Shown: positions 7,196 through 17,580 of the stretch, in pieces
Layout: every line of letters begins with the position of its first letter
How positions within the stretch are numbered: position 1 is the stretch's first letter
From: Humidesulfovibrio sp.
Lineage (GTDB): Bacteria; Desulfobacterota; Desulfovibrionia; Desulfovibrionales; Desulfovibrionaceae
Length of the DNA stretch: 35,695 nt
NCBI RefSeq assembly: GCF_031082295.1
Contig: NZ_JAVHLD010000032.1
Span: forward strand, 1-35,695
Reading direction: 5' to 3'
The notes under the pieces: generated by a model
What the model was told of the DNA's origin: nothing
Database searches by the model: none
What the model saw: the letters and a program-made list of their open reading frames with translations, nothing else
Translations under genes and position numbers: made by a program

Positions 7196-8308
7196 CTACT
7201 TGAACAGGCTCAAGTACTTGCCGTAGCCTTCCTTTTCCAGGTTCTCCCTGGGCACGAAGCGCAGCGCCGCGGAGTTCATGCAGTAGCGCAGGCCAGTGGG
7301 CTTGGGGCCGTCGGGGAACACGTGGCCCAGGTGGCTGTCGGCCAGCCTGCTGCGGACCTCGGTGCGCGTGGCAAACAGGGTGTTGTCCGCGCGCTCCACG
7401 ATGTTGCCGGGCTCAAGCGGCCGGGTGAAGCTGGGCCAGCCGGTGCCGGAATCGAACTTGTCCCTGGAGCTGAAGAGCGCCTCGCCGGACACGATGTCCA
7501 CGTAGATGCCCTCGCGCTTGTTGGTGTCGTATTCGTTGCGGAAGGGCGGCTCGGTGCCGTCCTCCTGCGTGACCTTGAACTGCATGGGGGTCAGCCTCGC
7601 CTTGAGCTGCTCGCGGGTGGGCTTGCGCCAGCCGCTCGCTGCCTCCGCCGAGAAGGCCGAGAACGGCTTGTCGGCCTCTGTCCCCCACAGGGCGCGGATG
7701 GTGTTGTCGCGGCCGCAGTTGTAGCGGTAGAACTTGTAGCGGATGGGGTTCTTCTCGAAGTAGCGCTGGTGGTACTCCTCCGCCGGGTAGAAGGTGGTGT
7801 AGTCGAGGATGGGCGTGACCACAGGGCGCTTGAGCGCATTGGAGTCCGCCACGGCCTTCTTGGAGGCCTCGGCCTCGCGCCGCTGCTCCGGGGTGTGCAC
7901 GAAGATGGCCGGGCGGTACTGGTTGCCCCGGTCGCAGAACTGGCCGCCGTCGTCGGTGGCGTCGTGGTGCCGCCAGAACCATTCCAGCAGCAGCCGGTAG
8001 CTGACCTTGGTCGGGTCGTAGCGCAGCTGCACGGCCTCCAGGTGGCCGGTCTGCCCGGCGGAAACCTGCTTGTACGTGGGGTCCTTCTCCTTGCCGCCCG
8101 CATAGCCCGAGGTCACCTGGACCACGCCGGGGATGTGGACGAAGTCGGACTCGACGCACCAGAAGCAGCCGCCCGCGAAGGTGGCCACGCCGAGCTTGTC
8201 CTGGGTCATGACTGCTCCTTTGTGTTCCTGCGCCTTCTGGGGCGCGGCCATGGCCACAGGGATGCTGCAGGCCAGCAACAGCGCCAGAAGTGTGATTGCC
8301 CTCTTCAT
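7196..8308 (-). CDS. msrAB: Periplasmic fused peptide methionine sulfoxide reductase MsrA-MsrB
   Basis: A 370-residue fusion that repairs both stereoisomers of oxidised methionine in exported proteins. [21 protein letters not shown] is a signal peptide. The MsrA domain (about 40-190) has [11 protein letters not shown] with catalytic Cys48, [17 protein letters not shown] and [17 protein letters not shown] linker leads to the MsrB domain (about 225-350) with [25 protein letters not shown] and [11 protein letters not shown], where Cys343 is catalytic. The zinc-binding CxxC pairs of some MsrB proteins are absent. No thioredoxin-like domain is fused, so an external reductant is needed. The ATG at 8308 is chosen over an in-frame TTG at 8326 because GGAG is well placed and the signal peptide starts there. 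A sigma-70-type promoter lies just upstream at 8347-8374. Confidence 0.94.
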   Translation of the reverse strand: MKRAITLLALLLACSIPVAMAAPQKAQEHKGAVMTQDKLGVATFAGGCFWCVESDFVHIPGVVQVTSGYAGGKEKDPTYKQVSAGQTGHLEAVQLRYDPTKVSYRLLLEWFWRHHDATDDGGQFCDRGNQYRPAIFVHTPEQRREAEASKKAVADSNALKRPVVTPILDYTTFYPAEEYHQRYFEKNPIRYKFYRYNCGRDNTIRALWGTEADKPFSAFSAEAASGWRKPTREQLKARLTPMQFKVTQEDGTEPPFRNEYDTNKREGIYVDIVSGEALFSSRDKFDSGTGWPSFTRPLEPGNIVERADNTLFATRTEVRSRLADSHLGHVFPDGPKPTGLRYCMNSAALRFVPRENLEKEGYGKYLSLFK

Positions 8309-8346
8309 GTCCAACGCTCCAGCCAAAGGTGTTCAAGCCAAACAGG

Positions 8347-8374
8347 AATGTATGCCATTTTGGCCTGTAGTCAA
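8347..8374 (-). promoter_or_regulatory. Predicted sigma-70 promoter of the msrAB-ahpD-like-arsS run
   Basis: On the minus strand TTGACT (8374-8369) and TACATT (8352-8347) are separated by 16 bases in an AT-richer patch of the 157-base divergent gap. The expected transcript would begin about 30 bases before the msrAB start. It is the only good promoter I see for the three minus-strand genes ending with arsS. Confidence 0.6.
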
Positions 8375-8465
8375 TGGGCGGGTGCGTCGGCTTGCGCAAT
8401 CCATTCCCCTGGCGTAGGAAGAGGCAATCAGGGAATCCCCCCAGCCGCCCAGCCCGGAGGCCGCC

Positions 8466-10121
8466 ATGCGCGCTCTTGCGCACTATGTTTTTGCCGCCAC
8501 CATCACCGTCTTCTATGGCGGGCGGGTGTGCCCGTTCATCAATCAGCTGACCATCGTGCAGTGGGCGCAGTCCGTGGCCGTGGCCTTTGCCCTGGGGTAT
8601 GCGCTGCACCGCTTCTACATCCGGCCCAGGGTGGAGAAGGGGCCTGTGCTGGGGCGGGTGCTCCGGCTGGCCAGGGCCGAGTTCGCGCTGTTCATGCTCC
8701 TGGGGGTCGCCCTGGCGGCGAACAACACGCTGGTGCTGGGCTTTCCGCTTCTGGCCAGCGGCGGCAAGGTGGTGCTGGGCTGCCTGATCCTGGGGGCCTT
8801 CGCCGCTGCGGACCTGGCCCTGGAGGAGGAGCGCAACCTGGCCCGGGAGTTCCTGCGCACCAACCAGGAAATCCCGGTGGGCGAGAAGATGTTCCCGCTG
8901 ACCAGGCAGTTCGCCCTGGCGGCCACCTTCGTGCTGTTCTCCGTGGTGCTGGTGGTGTTTCTGATCCTGGTGCGCGACTTCGAGTGGGTCAAGGGCGTGG
9001 AGCACGGCAGCCTGGAGCTGCCCCTGCGCGCGGTGCTGGTGGAGTTCGCCTTTGTGCTGGCGGTGGCCCTGGCCGAGATACTGAACCTCATCAATTCGTT
9101 TTCGCGCAACCTGCGGCTGGCCTTCGACAATGAGAACGGCGCGCTCATGCAGGTGGCCGGGGGCAACCTGGACACGCGGGTGGTGGTCAGCAGCAACAAC
9201 GAGTTCGGGCTCATGGCCAGCTACACCAACCGCATGATTATGACCCTTGGGGAGCGCACCCGCGAGCTGGCAACGGCCCAGGCCGAGGAGGAGAAAAGCA
9301 AGCTGCTGGCGGGACTCTCGGCCAGCCTGTCCAAATACCTCTCGCCCCAGATCGTGAACTCGCTGCTGACCGGGGAGAAAGGCACGGAGCTCGTCACCCA
9401 GCGCAAGAAGCTGACGGTCTTCTTCAGCGACATCAAGGACTTCACCAAGACCACCGAGAGCATGCAGCCCGAGGACCTGTCCAGCCTGCTGAACAGCTAC
9501 TTTACCGAGATGTCCAGGATCGCCCTGGACTACGGGGCCACCATCGACAAGTTCATCGGCGACGCCATGCTCATGTTCTTCGGCGATCCCGAGACAAAGG
9601 GCGTGAAGGCGGACGCCGAGGCCTGCGTGCGCATGGCCGTGGCAATGCAGCGCCGCATGGGGGAGCTGCAGGGAGAATGGCGCGAGCGCGGCTACAACAA
9701 GCCCTTCCACATGCGCATCGGCATCAACACCGGCTTCTGCAACGTGGGCAACTTCGGCAGCGAAGACCGCATGGACTACACCATCATCGGCGGCGAGGTG
9801 AACCTGGCCGCGCGCCTGGAAGCACAGGCCGAGCCAGACGGCATCCTCATCTCCGCCGACACCTATGCGCTCGTGAAGGACATTGTGGAGGCCGAGGAGC
9901 GCCCCAGGCTTGAGGCCAAGGGCATCGAGCGCGAGGTCATCCCCTACGCCGTCACCGGCATTTTTGGAGAAACGCCCGGCGGGACGGATGTCTTCCGGAA
10001 GGAGCTCGACGGGCTGCGCATCGTCGCGGACCTGGAGAAGGTCAGCGACGGGGACAGGGCCGCCGCCATCGCCAGCGTGCAGGAGCTGCTGGCGCGTCTG
10101 CGCGGCGGGCGCACCGGCTGA
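8466..10121 (+). CDS. Membrane-bound class III adenylate cyclase with HAMP domain
   Basis: A 551-residue protein making cAMP from ATP. Six hydrophobic segments span about residues 5-30, 36-46, 72-93, 99-115, 140-168 and 180-205. A HAMP-like stretch (about 208-265, QVAGGNLDTRVVVSSNNEFG) and a signalling helix with KYLSPQIVNSLL lead into the catalytic domain. There FFSDIKDFTK carries the first metal Asp (D322), and DKFIGDAMLMFFGDP supplies Lys and the second Asp region. MDYTIIGGEVNLAARLE gives the adenine-reading Asp and the Asn-Arg pair of the transition state. All key residues are present, so it should be active and specific for ATP. There is no periplasmic sensor domain of recognisable type. 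The input may be sensed within the membrane part. Confidence 0.93.
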   Translation: MRALAHYVFAATITVFYGGRVCPFINQLTIVQWAQSVAVAFALGYALHRFYIRPRVEKGPVLGRVLRLARAEFALFMLLGVALAANNTLVLGFPLLASGGKVVLGCLILGAFAAADLALEEERNLAREFLRTNQEIPVGEKMFPLTRQFALAATFVLFSVVLVVFLILVRDFEWVKGVEHGSLELPLRAVLVEFAFVLAVALAEILNLINSFSRNLRLAFDNENGALMQVAGGNLDTRVVVSSNNEFGLMASYTNRMIMTLGERTRELATAQAEEEKSKLLAGLSASLSKYLSPQIVNSLLTGEKGTELVTQRKKLTVFFSDIKDFTKTTESMQPEDLSSLLNSYFTEMSRIALDYGATIDKFIGDAMLMFFGDPETKGVKADAEACVRMAVAMQRRMGELQGEWRERGYNKPFHMRIGINTGFCNVGNFGSEDRMDYTIIGGEVNLAARLEAQAEPDGILISADTYALVKDIVEAEERPRLEAKGIEREVIPYAVTGIFGETPGGTDVFRKELDGLRIVADLEKVSDGDRAAAIASVQELLARLRGGRTG

Positions 10122-10178
10122 GATGCCGCCGGGGGCCGCCATCTTTCTTGAACGAACAAGGCGCAGGAGGCCGAATCC

Positions 10179-11978
10179 ATGCCACCGACCGTGAAGCCCT
10201 TTCGGCTGCTGCAATGCGCCGCGCTGCTGTTGCTGCTCTGCGCTGGCTGCGCGCGGCCGCCGCACCAGCCCCTCACCCTGACCATCGCCCACGTCAACGA
10301 CACGCACTCCAACCTTGAGCCCGTGGACACCGGCCTGACCCTGGCGGGCGAGAAGGTCAAGGCGCAGCTGGGCGGGTTCGCGCGGCTCAAGACGGCACTC
10401 GACGCGGTGCGCGCGCGCGATCCCAACGTGCTGGCGCTGCACGCCGGGGACGCGGTGCAGGGCACGCTGTTCTTCAACGTGTTCCAGGGCCGGGTGGACT
10501 TCGCGTTCCTCAATCAGTTGGGGTTGGATGCCATGACCCTCGGCAACCATGAGTTCGACAAGGGCCCGGCCCTCACGGGTTCGCTGGTGGCCCGTGCCAG
10601 GTTCCCGGTGGTCTCGGCCAATCTCGACGTTTCGGTGGAGCCGGCCCTGGACGGGCGCATCCGGCCCTCGGTGGTGCGGCTCTACGGCGGCGAGCGCGTG
10701 GGCGTCATCGGCGCCACCACGCCCAGCACGCCCAAGATCACCAGCGATGTGGGCGGGGTGGTGTTCCACCCCGTGGCCCCGGCGGTGGCGGCGGCCATCG
10801 CGGAGCTGAGCGGCCAGGACGTGGACAAGATCGTGGTGCTCTCGCACCTGGGCTACGAGTCCGATATCGCCCTGGCCAAGGCCGTGCCGGGCATCGACGT
10901 CATCGTGGGCGGGCATTCCCACACGCTGCTTGGCGATCCGGCCAGGCTCGGGAAACTGGGCCTGACCCCGGCGGGGCCGTATCCCACCGAGGTGCGCGGC
11001 CCGGACGGCGGCAGGGTTCTGGTGGTGCAGGCCTGGCGCTGGGGCGTGGAGCTCGGTGTGCTGAAGGTCTCCTTCGACGCGGCGGGGGAGGTCGTGGGCT
11101 TCGATGCCCGGCCCATGCTGCTGGCCGGGGATGACTTTTCCCGGGACGGCAAGGCCGTGGCCAAGGGGTCGCCCGAGCAGGCGCGGCTCACGGCGGCGCT
11201 TGCGGACTCCGGCGTGGCGCAGGTGGTCGCCGAGGACCCCGCCCTGGCCAAGCGGCTGGAGCCTTTCGCCCGGCAGCTCGATCCCTTCCGCAACGCCCGC
11301 ATCGGGGCTCGCGCGGCGGTGGACCTCGTGCGCGGCACCTCCACGGATCCCGGGCCCATCGTGGCCGACGCCTACCTCGCCAAGGTTCCCGACGCGCAGG
11401 TGGCCCTGCTCATGCCCGGCGGCCTGCGCCAGGATATCTTCCAGGGCGAGATCACCCAGGGCATGGTCATGGGCGTGCTGCCCTTCGGCAACACCCTGGT
11501 CACCGTCGACCTCACCGGGGCCGAGTTCAAGCAGGCCCTGGAGGACGCCGCCGAGTTCCGGCTCAAGACCCATCCGCCCGCCGGAGCCGATATGCGCAAT
11601 GTCCGGCTGTTCCACGCCTCCGGCTTCACCTGCGTGGTGGATCCGGCGCGGCCTTCGGGCCTCCGCGTCAGCGGCATCCGCGTGCGGCAGTCAGGCGAGC
11701 ATGGCGGCGGCGTGGCGGAGCTTGACCCGGAGGCCACCTACCGGCTCGTGACCAACAGCTTCGTGGCGGGCGGCGGCGACGGCCTGACGACGCTCAAGAA
11801 CGCCGCGGGCGAGCGTCTGGACACCGGCTACCTGGAATCCGACGCCCTGGCGGAGCATTTGAAGGCGCTCGGCGTGGTCACTGCCCCGGAGGAGCGGCGC
11901 GTGGCCATCGAAGCGGGGTCTGCAGCACCGGTGTCCCGGCTGCGGTCCGGCCGGGCCAGGCTTGGGGAAGCGGCGTAG
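10179..11978 (+). CDS. 5'-nucleotidase / cyclic phosphodiesterase family lipoprotein (UshA/YfkN-like)
   Basis: A 599-residue exported hydrolase of nucleotides. LLLLLCAGC gives a lipobox with Cys24, so it is a lipoprotein. The metallophosphatase domain has HVNDTHSNLEP, ALHAGDAVQGT, TLGNHEFDKG, VLSHLGYESD and VIVGGHSHTLLG, which together bind two metal ions. The C-terminal substrate domain (about 370-560) has MPGGLRQDI, MGVLPFGNTLVTVDLTG and TNSFVAGGGDGL, the last holding the aromatic base clamp. It would release nucleosides from extracellular nucleotides, possibly including cyclic ones. AGGAGG lies ahead of the ATG. It is 57 bases after the membrane cyclase, so a shared transcript is possible, which would place a cAMP maker and a nucleotide hydrolase together. 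Confidence 0.9.
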   Translation: MPPTVKPFRLLQCAALLLLLCAGCARPPHQPLTLTIAHVNDTHSNLEPVDTGLTLAGEKVKAQLGGFARLKTALDAVRARDPNVLALHAGDAVQGTLFFNVFQGRVDFAFLNQLGLDAMTLGNHEFDKGPALTGSLVARARFPVVSANLDVSVEPALDGRIRPSVVRLYGGERVGVIGATTPSTPKITSDVGGVVFHPVAPAVAAAIAELSGQDVDKIVVLSHLGYESDIALAKAVPGIDVIVGGHSHTLLGDPARLGKLGLTPAGPYPTEVRGPDGGRVLVVQAWRWGVELGVLKVSFDAAGEVVGFDARPMLLAGDDFSRDGKAVAKGSPEQARLTAALADSGVAQVVAEDPALAKRLEPFARQLDPFRNARIGARAAVDLVRGTSTDPGPIVADAYLAKVPDAQVALLMPGGLRQDIFQGEITQGMVMGVLPFGNTLVTVDLTGAEFKQALEDAAEFRLKTHPPAGADMRNVRLFHASGFTCVVDPARPSGLRVSGIRVRQSGEHGGGVAELDPEATYRLVTNSFVAGGGDGLTTLKNAAGERLDTGYLESDALAEHLKALGVVTAPEERRVAIEAGSAAPVSRLRSGRARLGEAA

Positions 11979-12031
11979 GCTTTCTGGACGTGAGATGAGC
12001 GGGTGGGAATTGTTCCTGGCACCCCGCCCCA

Positions 12032-12060
12032 TTGACAAAATTCCGCAAATATCCTCTACT
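12032..12060 (+). promoter_or_regulatory. Predicted sigma-70 promoter of the coiled-coil/cyclase/PilZ operon
   Basis: A perfect TTGACA at 12032-12037 and TCTACT at 12055-12060 are spaced by 17 bases in an AT-rich patch between the nucleotidase stop and the coiled-coil gene. The transcript would have a leader of about 45 bases. Confidence 0.65.
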
Positions 12061-12112
12061 TTATCAAGACTAGCGATTGTTTCGACTGAAACCTGACCAG
12101 GACAGCGAAATC

Positions 12113-12556
12113 ATGACCCATTCGCCCAGCAAGACCGACGAACTCAGCGCCCTGCACGCCGAGAACCGCCACCTCAAGGAAACCGTCGCGGCCATGCGGG
12201 ACACCCTTGAGGCCATGGTGCTTGAGAAGAATTCGGCGGTGCAGCGGCAGGCGGCGGCCAGCCGGGACGAGATCGAGAACATGAAGTCCGCCGTGGTGGC
12301 CCTGCGCGACGCTCTGGAGAACCTGCGCATCGAGCGCGACCGCCAGGTTCAGGAGGCCGTGGCCCGGGGCAAGGCCGAGAACCGCGAACTTCAGAACGCC
12401 GTCCAGGCGCTGCGAGACCGTCTGGATCAGGCCCTGCTGGATGAACGCGACCGCTTCCGGCTGGAGCGCCGGGGGCTTGAGGACGAGTTGGCGCAGCTGC
12501 GCCAGACCGTGACGGTGTTGCGCGAGGCCCTTGAGGCCAAAGGCCGGACCCCATGA
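12113..12556 (+). CDS. Coiled-coil protein of unknown function
   Basis: A soluble 147-residue protein made almost entirely of charged heptad-like helix, for example ALHAENRHLKETVAAMRD and ERRGLEDELAQLRQTVTVLR. It has no signal peptide, no membrane segment and no known domain. I do not recognise a family. The ATG at 12113 with AGGA upstream is preferred over an in-frame TTG at 12077, which would add 12 poorly coding residues. Its TGA overlaps the ATG of the GAF-cyclase as ATGA, so the two proteins are probably made in fixed ratio and may bind each other, for example as a dimerising or docking subunit. That last point is inference. Confidence 0.75.
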   Translation: MTHSPSKTDELSALHAENRHLKETVAAMRDTLEAMVLEKNSAVQRQAAASRDEIENMKSAVVALRDALENLRIERDRQVQEAVARGKAENRELQNAVQALRDRLDQALLDERDRFRLERRGLEDELAQLRQTVTVLREALEAKGRTP

Positions 12557-14862
12557 CCCCGCCCGCAAAATCCTCCGTCCGGACAAAAAAGCCCGCCAAG
12601 GGACCCGCCAGGACCCCGGCCGCGGTCAAGCATCTCGCGCAGGAGCGCTCGGAGATGCTGCTCGGCGTGTCGCACCGTATGGCCGCCCTGGACACCCTGG
12701 ACGAGATGCTCCAGGCCCTGGTGGAGATGACCAGCTGGGAGCTGGGGGCCGAGCGCGGCTCCCTGTTCCTGAACGACCCCGAGAGCGGGGAGCTGTATTC
12801 CATCGTGGCCCTGGGCAACCAGCGCCGCCGCATCCGCATCCTGAACACCACCGGCGTGGCCGGGCGGGTGTTCACCACCGGCAAGGGCATGGTGGTTGCC
12901 GACGCCTACAAGAGCAAGCATTTCAACCGCGAGGTGGACCTGCAGACCGGGTTCGTGACCCGCAACATCATCTGCGCGCCCATCCGCACGGTGAAGGGCG
13001 AGATCATCGGCGTGGCCCAGGTGCTGAACAAGAAGGAAGGGGCCTTCACCCGCGAGGACCTGAAGCTGCTGGAAGCCATCGCCATGCAGGCGGCCATCGC
13101 CTTGTCCGGCGCGCAGTTCGTGGAGAAGATGCAGGCCTCCCGCGCCAAGGAGCTGGAGTTCCTGAACGTCGTGGCCGACGTGACCTCCGAGATCGAACTC
13201 GGCACGCTCCTGCGCAAGGTCATGGGCGAGGCCACCAAGATGCTCGCCGCCGAGCGCTCCACGCTGTTCCTGAACGACGAGAAGACCAATGAGCTCTGGT
13301 CCATGGTGGGCGAGGGCATCGCCGCCACCCAGATACGCTTCCCCAACCACCTGGGCATCGCGGGGGCCGTGTTCACCAGCGGCCAGTCCGTCAACATCCC
13401 CCACGCTTACGCCGACCTGCGCTTCAATCCGGCCTTCGACAAGAAGACGGGCTTCTTCACGCGCTCCATCCTGTGCACCCCGGTGGTCACCAAGGAAGGC
13501 AAGGTCATCGGCGTGACGCAGGTGCTGAACCGGCACGGCGGCCCCTTCACCAGCGAGGACGAGTCCCGGCTCAAGGCCTTCACCGCGCAGATCTCCATCG
13601 CGCTGGAGAACGCCAAGCTCTTCAGCGACGTGCAGAACATGAAGAACTACAACGAGAGCATGCTGCACAGCATGAGCAACGGGGTCATCACCCTCGACGA
13701 GGACGGCCGCATCAAGACCTGCAACGCCGCCGGGCTGCGCATCCTCTCCGCCGAGGCCGCTGGCCTGCTCGGCACGCCCTTTGCCGAGTTCTTCACCGGC
13801 GCCAACGCCTGGCTGGTGGACAAGGTGGCGGCGGTGGACGCGTCCCTGCTGCCGGAAACCACCGTGGACGCCGAGCTCGTGCTGGCCGAGCGCAACGTGT
13901 CCGTGAACGTCTCGGTGCTGCCGCTCTTGAGCGGCGAGCAGAAGAAGCTCGGCACCATGCTCATGATCGAGGACATCTCAAGCGAGAAGCGCATGAAGTC
14001 CACCATGAGCCGCTACATGGACCCCAAGCTGGCCGACCAGCTCATGGCCGGGGGCGAGGACATTCTGGGCGGCAAGGTGGTGGACGTCACCGTGCTGTTC
14101 TCCGACATCAGGAGCTTCACCACCCTGACCGAGAGCCTGGGCGCCCAGGGCACGGTCAGCTTCCTGAACGACTATTTCACGCTCATGGTGGATTGCCTGC
14201 AGGCCGAGGGCGGCATGCTCGACAAGTTCATCGGCGACGCCATCATGGCCGTGTTCGGCATTCCGCTGCCCCACGAGGACGACGAGGACCGGGCCCTGCG
14301 TTGCGCCATCGCCATGATCCGCTCCCTGTCCGTGTTCAACGCCCAGCGCGCGGCCCTGGGCAACAAGCCCATCGACATCGGCATCGGGCTCAACTCGGCC
14401 CAGGTGGTCTCGGGCAACATCGGCTCGCCCAAGCGCATGGACTACACCATCATCGGCGACGGGGTGAACCTGGCCTCGCGCCTGGAGAGCGCCTGCAAGC
14501 AGTACAGCGCGCGCATCCTGATCAGCGAGTTCACCCAGGCCAGGCTGAAGGGCATCTACCGGATGCGGGACGTGGACGACGTGGTGGTGAAGGGCAAGAC
14601 GGAGCCCGTGCGCATCTACGAGGTGCTGGACTACCACACCGACCAGACCTTCCCGAACCTCATGGAGGCCACGGGGCATTTCCAGGAGGGCCGCAAGGCC
14701 TACCGCGCCGGGGACTTCGCCAAGGCCACCAAGGCCTTTGCCGAGGCCCTGCGCCTGAACCCCTCGGACAAGCTCTCCAGCACCTATCTGGGCCGGTGCG
14801 AAACCCTGGCCGCGGACCCGCCCAAGGATTGGCGCGGGGTGTGGACCATGACCTCGAAGTAG
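12553..14862 (+). CDS. Soluble GAF-GAF-PAS class III adenylate cyclase with C-terminal TPR-like tail
   Basis: A cytosolic 769-residue cyclase. Two GAF domains cover about residues 45-205 and 225-375. Each ends in a motif close to the NKxxxFxxxDE signature of cyclic-nucleotide-binding GAFs: N159-K with FTREDL, and N326-R with FTSEDE. A PAS-like domain follows (about 380-490, MSNGVITLDEDGRIKTCNAA). The catalytic domain has VLFSDIRSFTTLTE with metal Asp518, LDKFIGDAIMAVFG and MDYTIIGDGVNLASRLE, all needed residues for ATP cyclisation. A single TPR-like helix pair (about 705-745) closes the protein. The architecture resembles cyanobacterial CyaB1-type cyclases that are stimulated by cAMP. The near-consensus motifs mean ligand binding is plausible but unproven. 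It is in an operon with a coiled-coil protein before it and a PilZ protein 24 bases after it. Confidence 0.93.
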   Translation: MTPPAKSSVRTKKPAKGPARTPAAVKHLAQERSEMLLGVSHRMAALDTLDEMLQALVEMTSWELGAERGSLFLNDPESGELYSIVALGNQRRRIRILNTTGVAGRVFTTGKGMVVADAYKSKHFNREVDLQTGFVTRNIICAPIRTVKGEIIGVAQVLNKKEGAFTREDLKLLEAIAMQAAIALSGAQFVEKMQASRAKELEFLNVVADVTSEIELGTLLRKVMGEATKMLAAERSTLFLNDEKTNELWSMVGEGIAATQIRFPNHLGIAGAVFTSGQSVNIPHAYADLRFNPAFDKKTGFFTRSILCTPVVTKEGKVIGVTQVLNRHGGPFTSEDESRLKAFTAQISIALENAKLFSDVQNMKNYNESMLHSMSNGVITLDEDGRIKTCNAAGLRILSAEAAGLLGTPFAEFFTGANAWLVDKVAAVDASLLPETTVDAELVLAERNVSVNVSVLPLLSGEQKKLGTMLMIEDISSEKRMKSTMSRYMDPKLADQLMAGGEDILGGKVVDVTVLFSDIRSFTTLTESLGAQGTVSFLNDYFTLMVDCLQAEGGMLDKFIGDAIMAVFGIPLPHEDDEDRALRCAIAMIRSLSVFNAQRAALGNKPIDIGIGLNSAQVVSGNIGSPKRMDYTIIGDGVNLASRLESACKQYSARILISEFTQARLKGIYRMRDVDDVVVKGKTEPVRIYEVLDYHTDQTFPNLMEATGHFQEGRKAYRAGDFAKATKAFAEALRLNPSDKLSSTYLGRCETLAADPPKDWRGVWTMTSK

Positions 14863-14886
14863 CCTGCGGCAGGCAATGGAGCGCCC

Positions 14887-15222
14887 GTGAACACAACCGG
14901 AAAACCCCCTGGCCCGAGCCAGCCCACGCCTTCCGGCGCGGACCACAGAAGCCATGCCCGCCACACGGTGCTTGTGGCCGGGCGGCTCTGGAGCGGCAAC
15001 GAGTGGCAGACCTGCGAGGTGGTCAACGTGTCCGTGGGCGGGGCCAAGCTGCGCGTGCTCGGCATCTACTGCAAGGACCAGGAGCTCGTCATGGAGATCA
15101 AGTCCTGCGGCAAGTTCCCCGGCGTGGTGGCCTGGGTGCGCGGCGACGAGGTGGGGCTCCATTTCACCGGCGACCCGGCAGAGATCGCCGAAGCGCTCAT
15201 TGCCTTGGCCACCTTCGGCTAG
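14887..15222 (+). CDS. PilZ domain c-di-GMP-binding protein
   Basis: A single-domain protein of 111 residues. It has the two c-di-GMP contact motifs, RxxxR (R21-SHA-R25) and NVSVGG (residues 47-52), followed by the beta-barrel and GVVAWVRGDEVGLHF. The start is a GTG with GGAG five bases before it, and there is no ATG nearby. It follows the GAF-cyclase by 24 bases and is likely the third gene of that operon, which would let a c-di-GMP receptor be made with a cAMP producer. The C terminus ends 18 bases from the convergent tex stop. A partner or output domain is not present in the protein itself. Confidence 0.88.
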   Translation: MNTTGKPPGPSQPTPSGADHRSHARHTVLVAGRLWSGNEWQTCEVVNVSVGGAKLRVLGIYCKDQELVMEIKSCGKFPGVVAWVRGDEVGLHFTGDPAEIAEALIALATFG

Positions 15223-15240
15223 GGGCCAGCTTCCGTTGAC

Positions 15241-17409
<2,169 letters not shown>

Positions 17410-17463
17410 GGTGCTTCCTTGCGTGCGGGATAAGGCTTGGCGCTGCGGCGCTTGCGCAACGTA

Positions 17464-17500
17464 CCGCAAAAGGTTGCGGCGCGAAACCGGAGAAATCCGG
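17464..17500. other. Two small hairpins in the tex leader
   Basis: CCGCAA (17464-17469) pairs with TTGCGG (17474-17479) over a four-base loop. CCGGA (17487-17491) pairs with TCCGG (17496-17500) over GAAA. They lie 55-91 bases before the tex start. Either could shape the leader of tex or be chance in GC-rich DNA. Confidence 0.25.
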
Positions 17501-17525
17501 CTGGGAGCGGCGGGGATGAAGCGAA

Positions 17526-17558
17526 AAGCGGGCGGCCTGGTGGTCAGGCCGCCCGCTT
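17526..17558 (-). terminator. Rho-independent terminator of the RND efflux operon
   Basis: A perfect 14-base-pair stem (17526-17539 with 17545-17558) has a five-base loop and is followed on the minus strand by a short T-run (CTTTTCGC). It starts 22 bases after the RND pump stop and separates that operon from tex. Confidence 0.85.
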
Positions 17559-17580
17559 CGGGTGCGCGTTGCTCGCTGGT

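Noticed and set aside
7413-11615. A 1,400-codon open frame on the minus strand
   Set aside because: It is antisense to the cyclase and nucleotidase genes and overlaps msrAB in another frame. Composition is that of a shadow frame.
11996-12030. Possible terminator hairpin after the nucleotidase gene
   Set aside because: The arms pair only with a bulge and no T-run follows.
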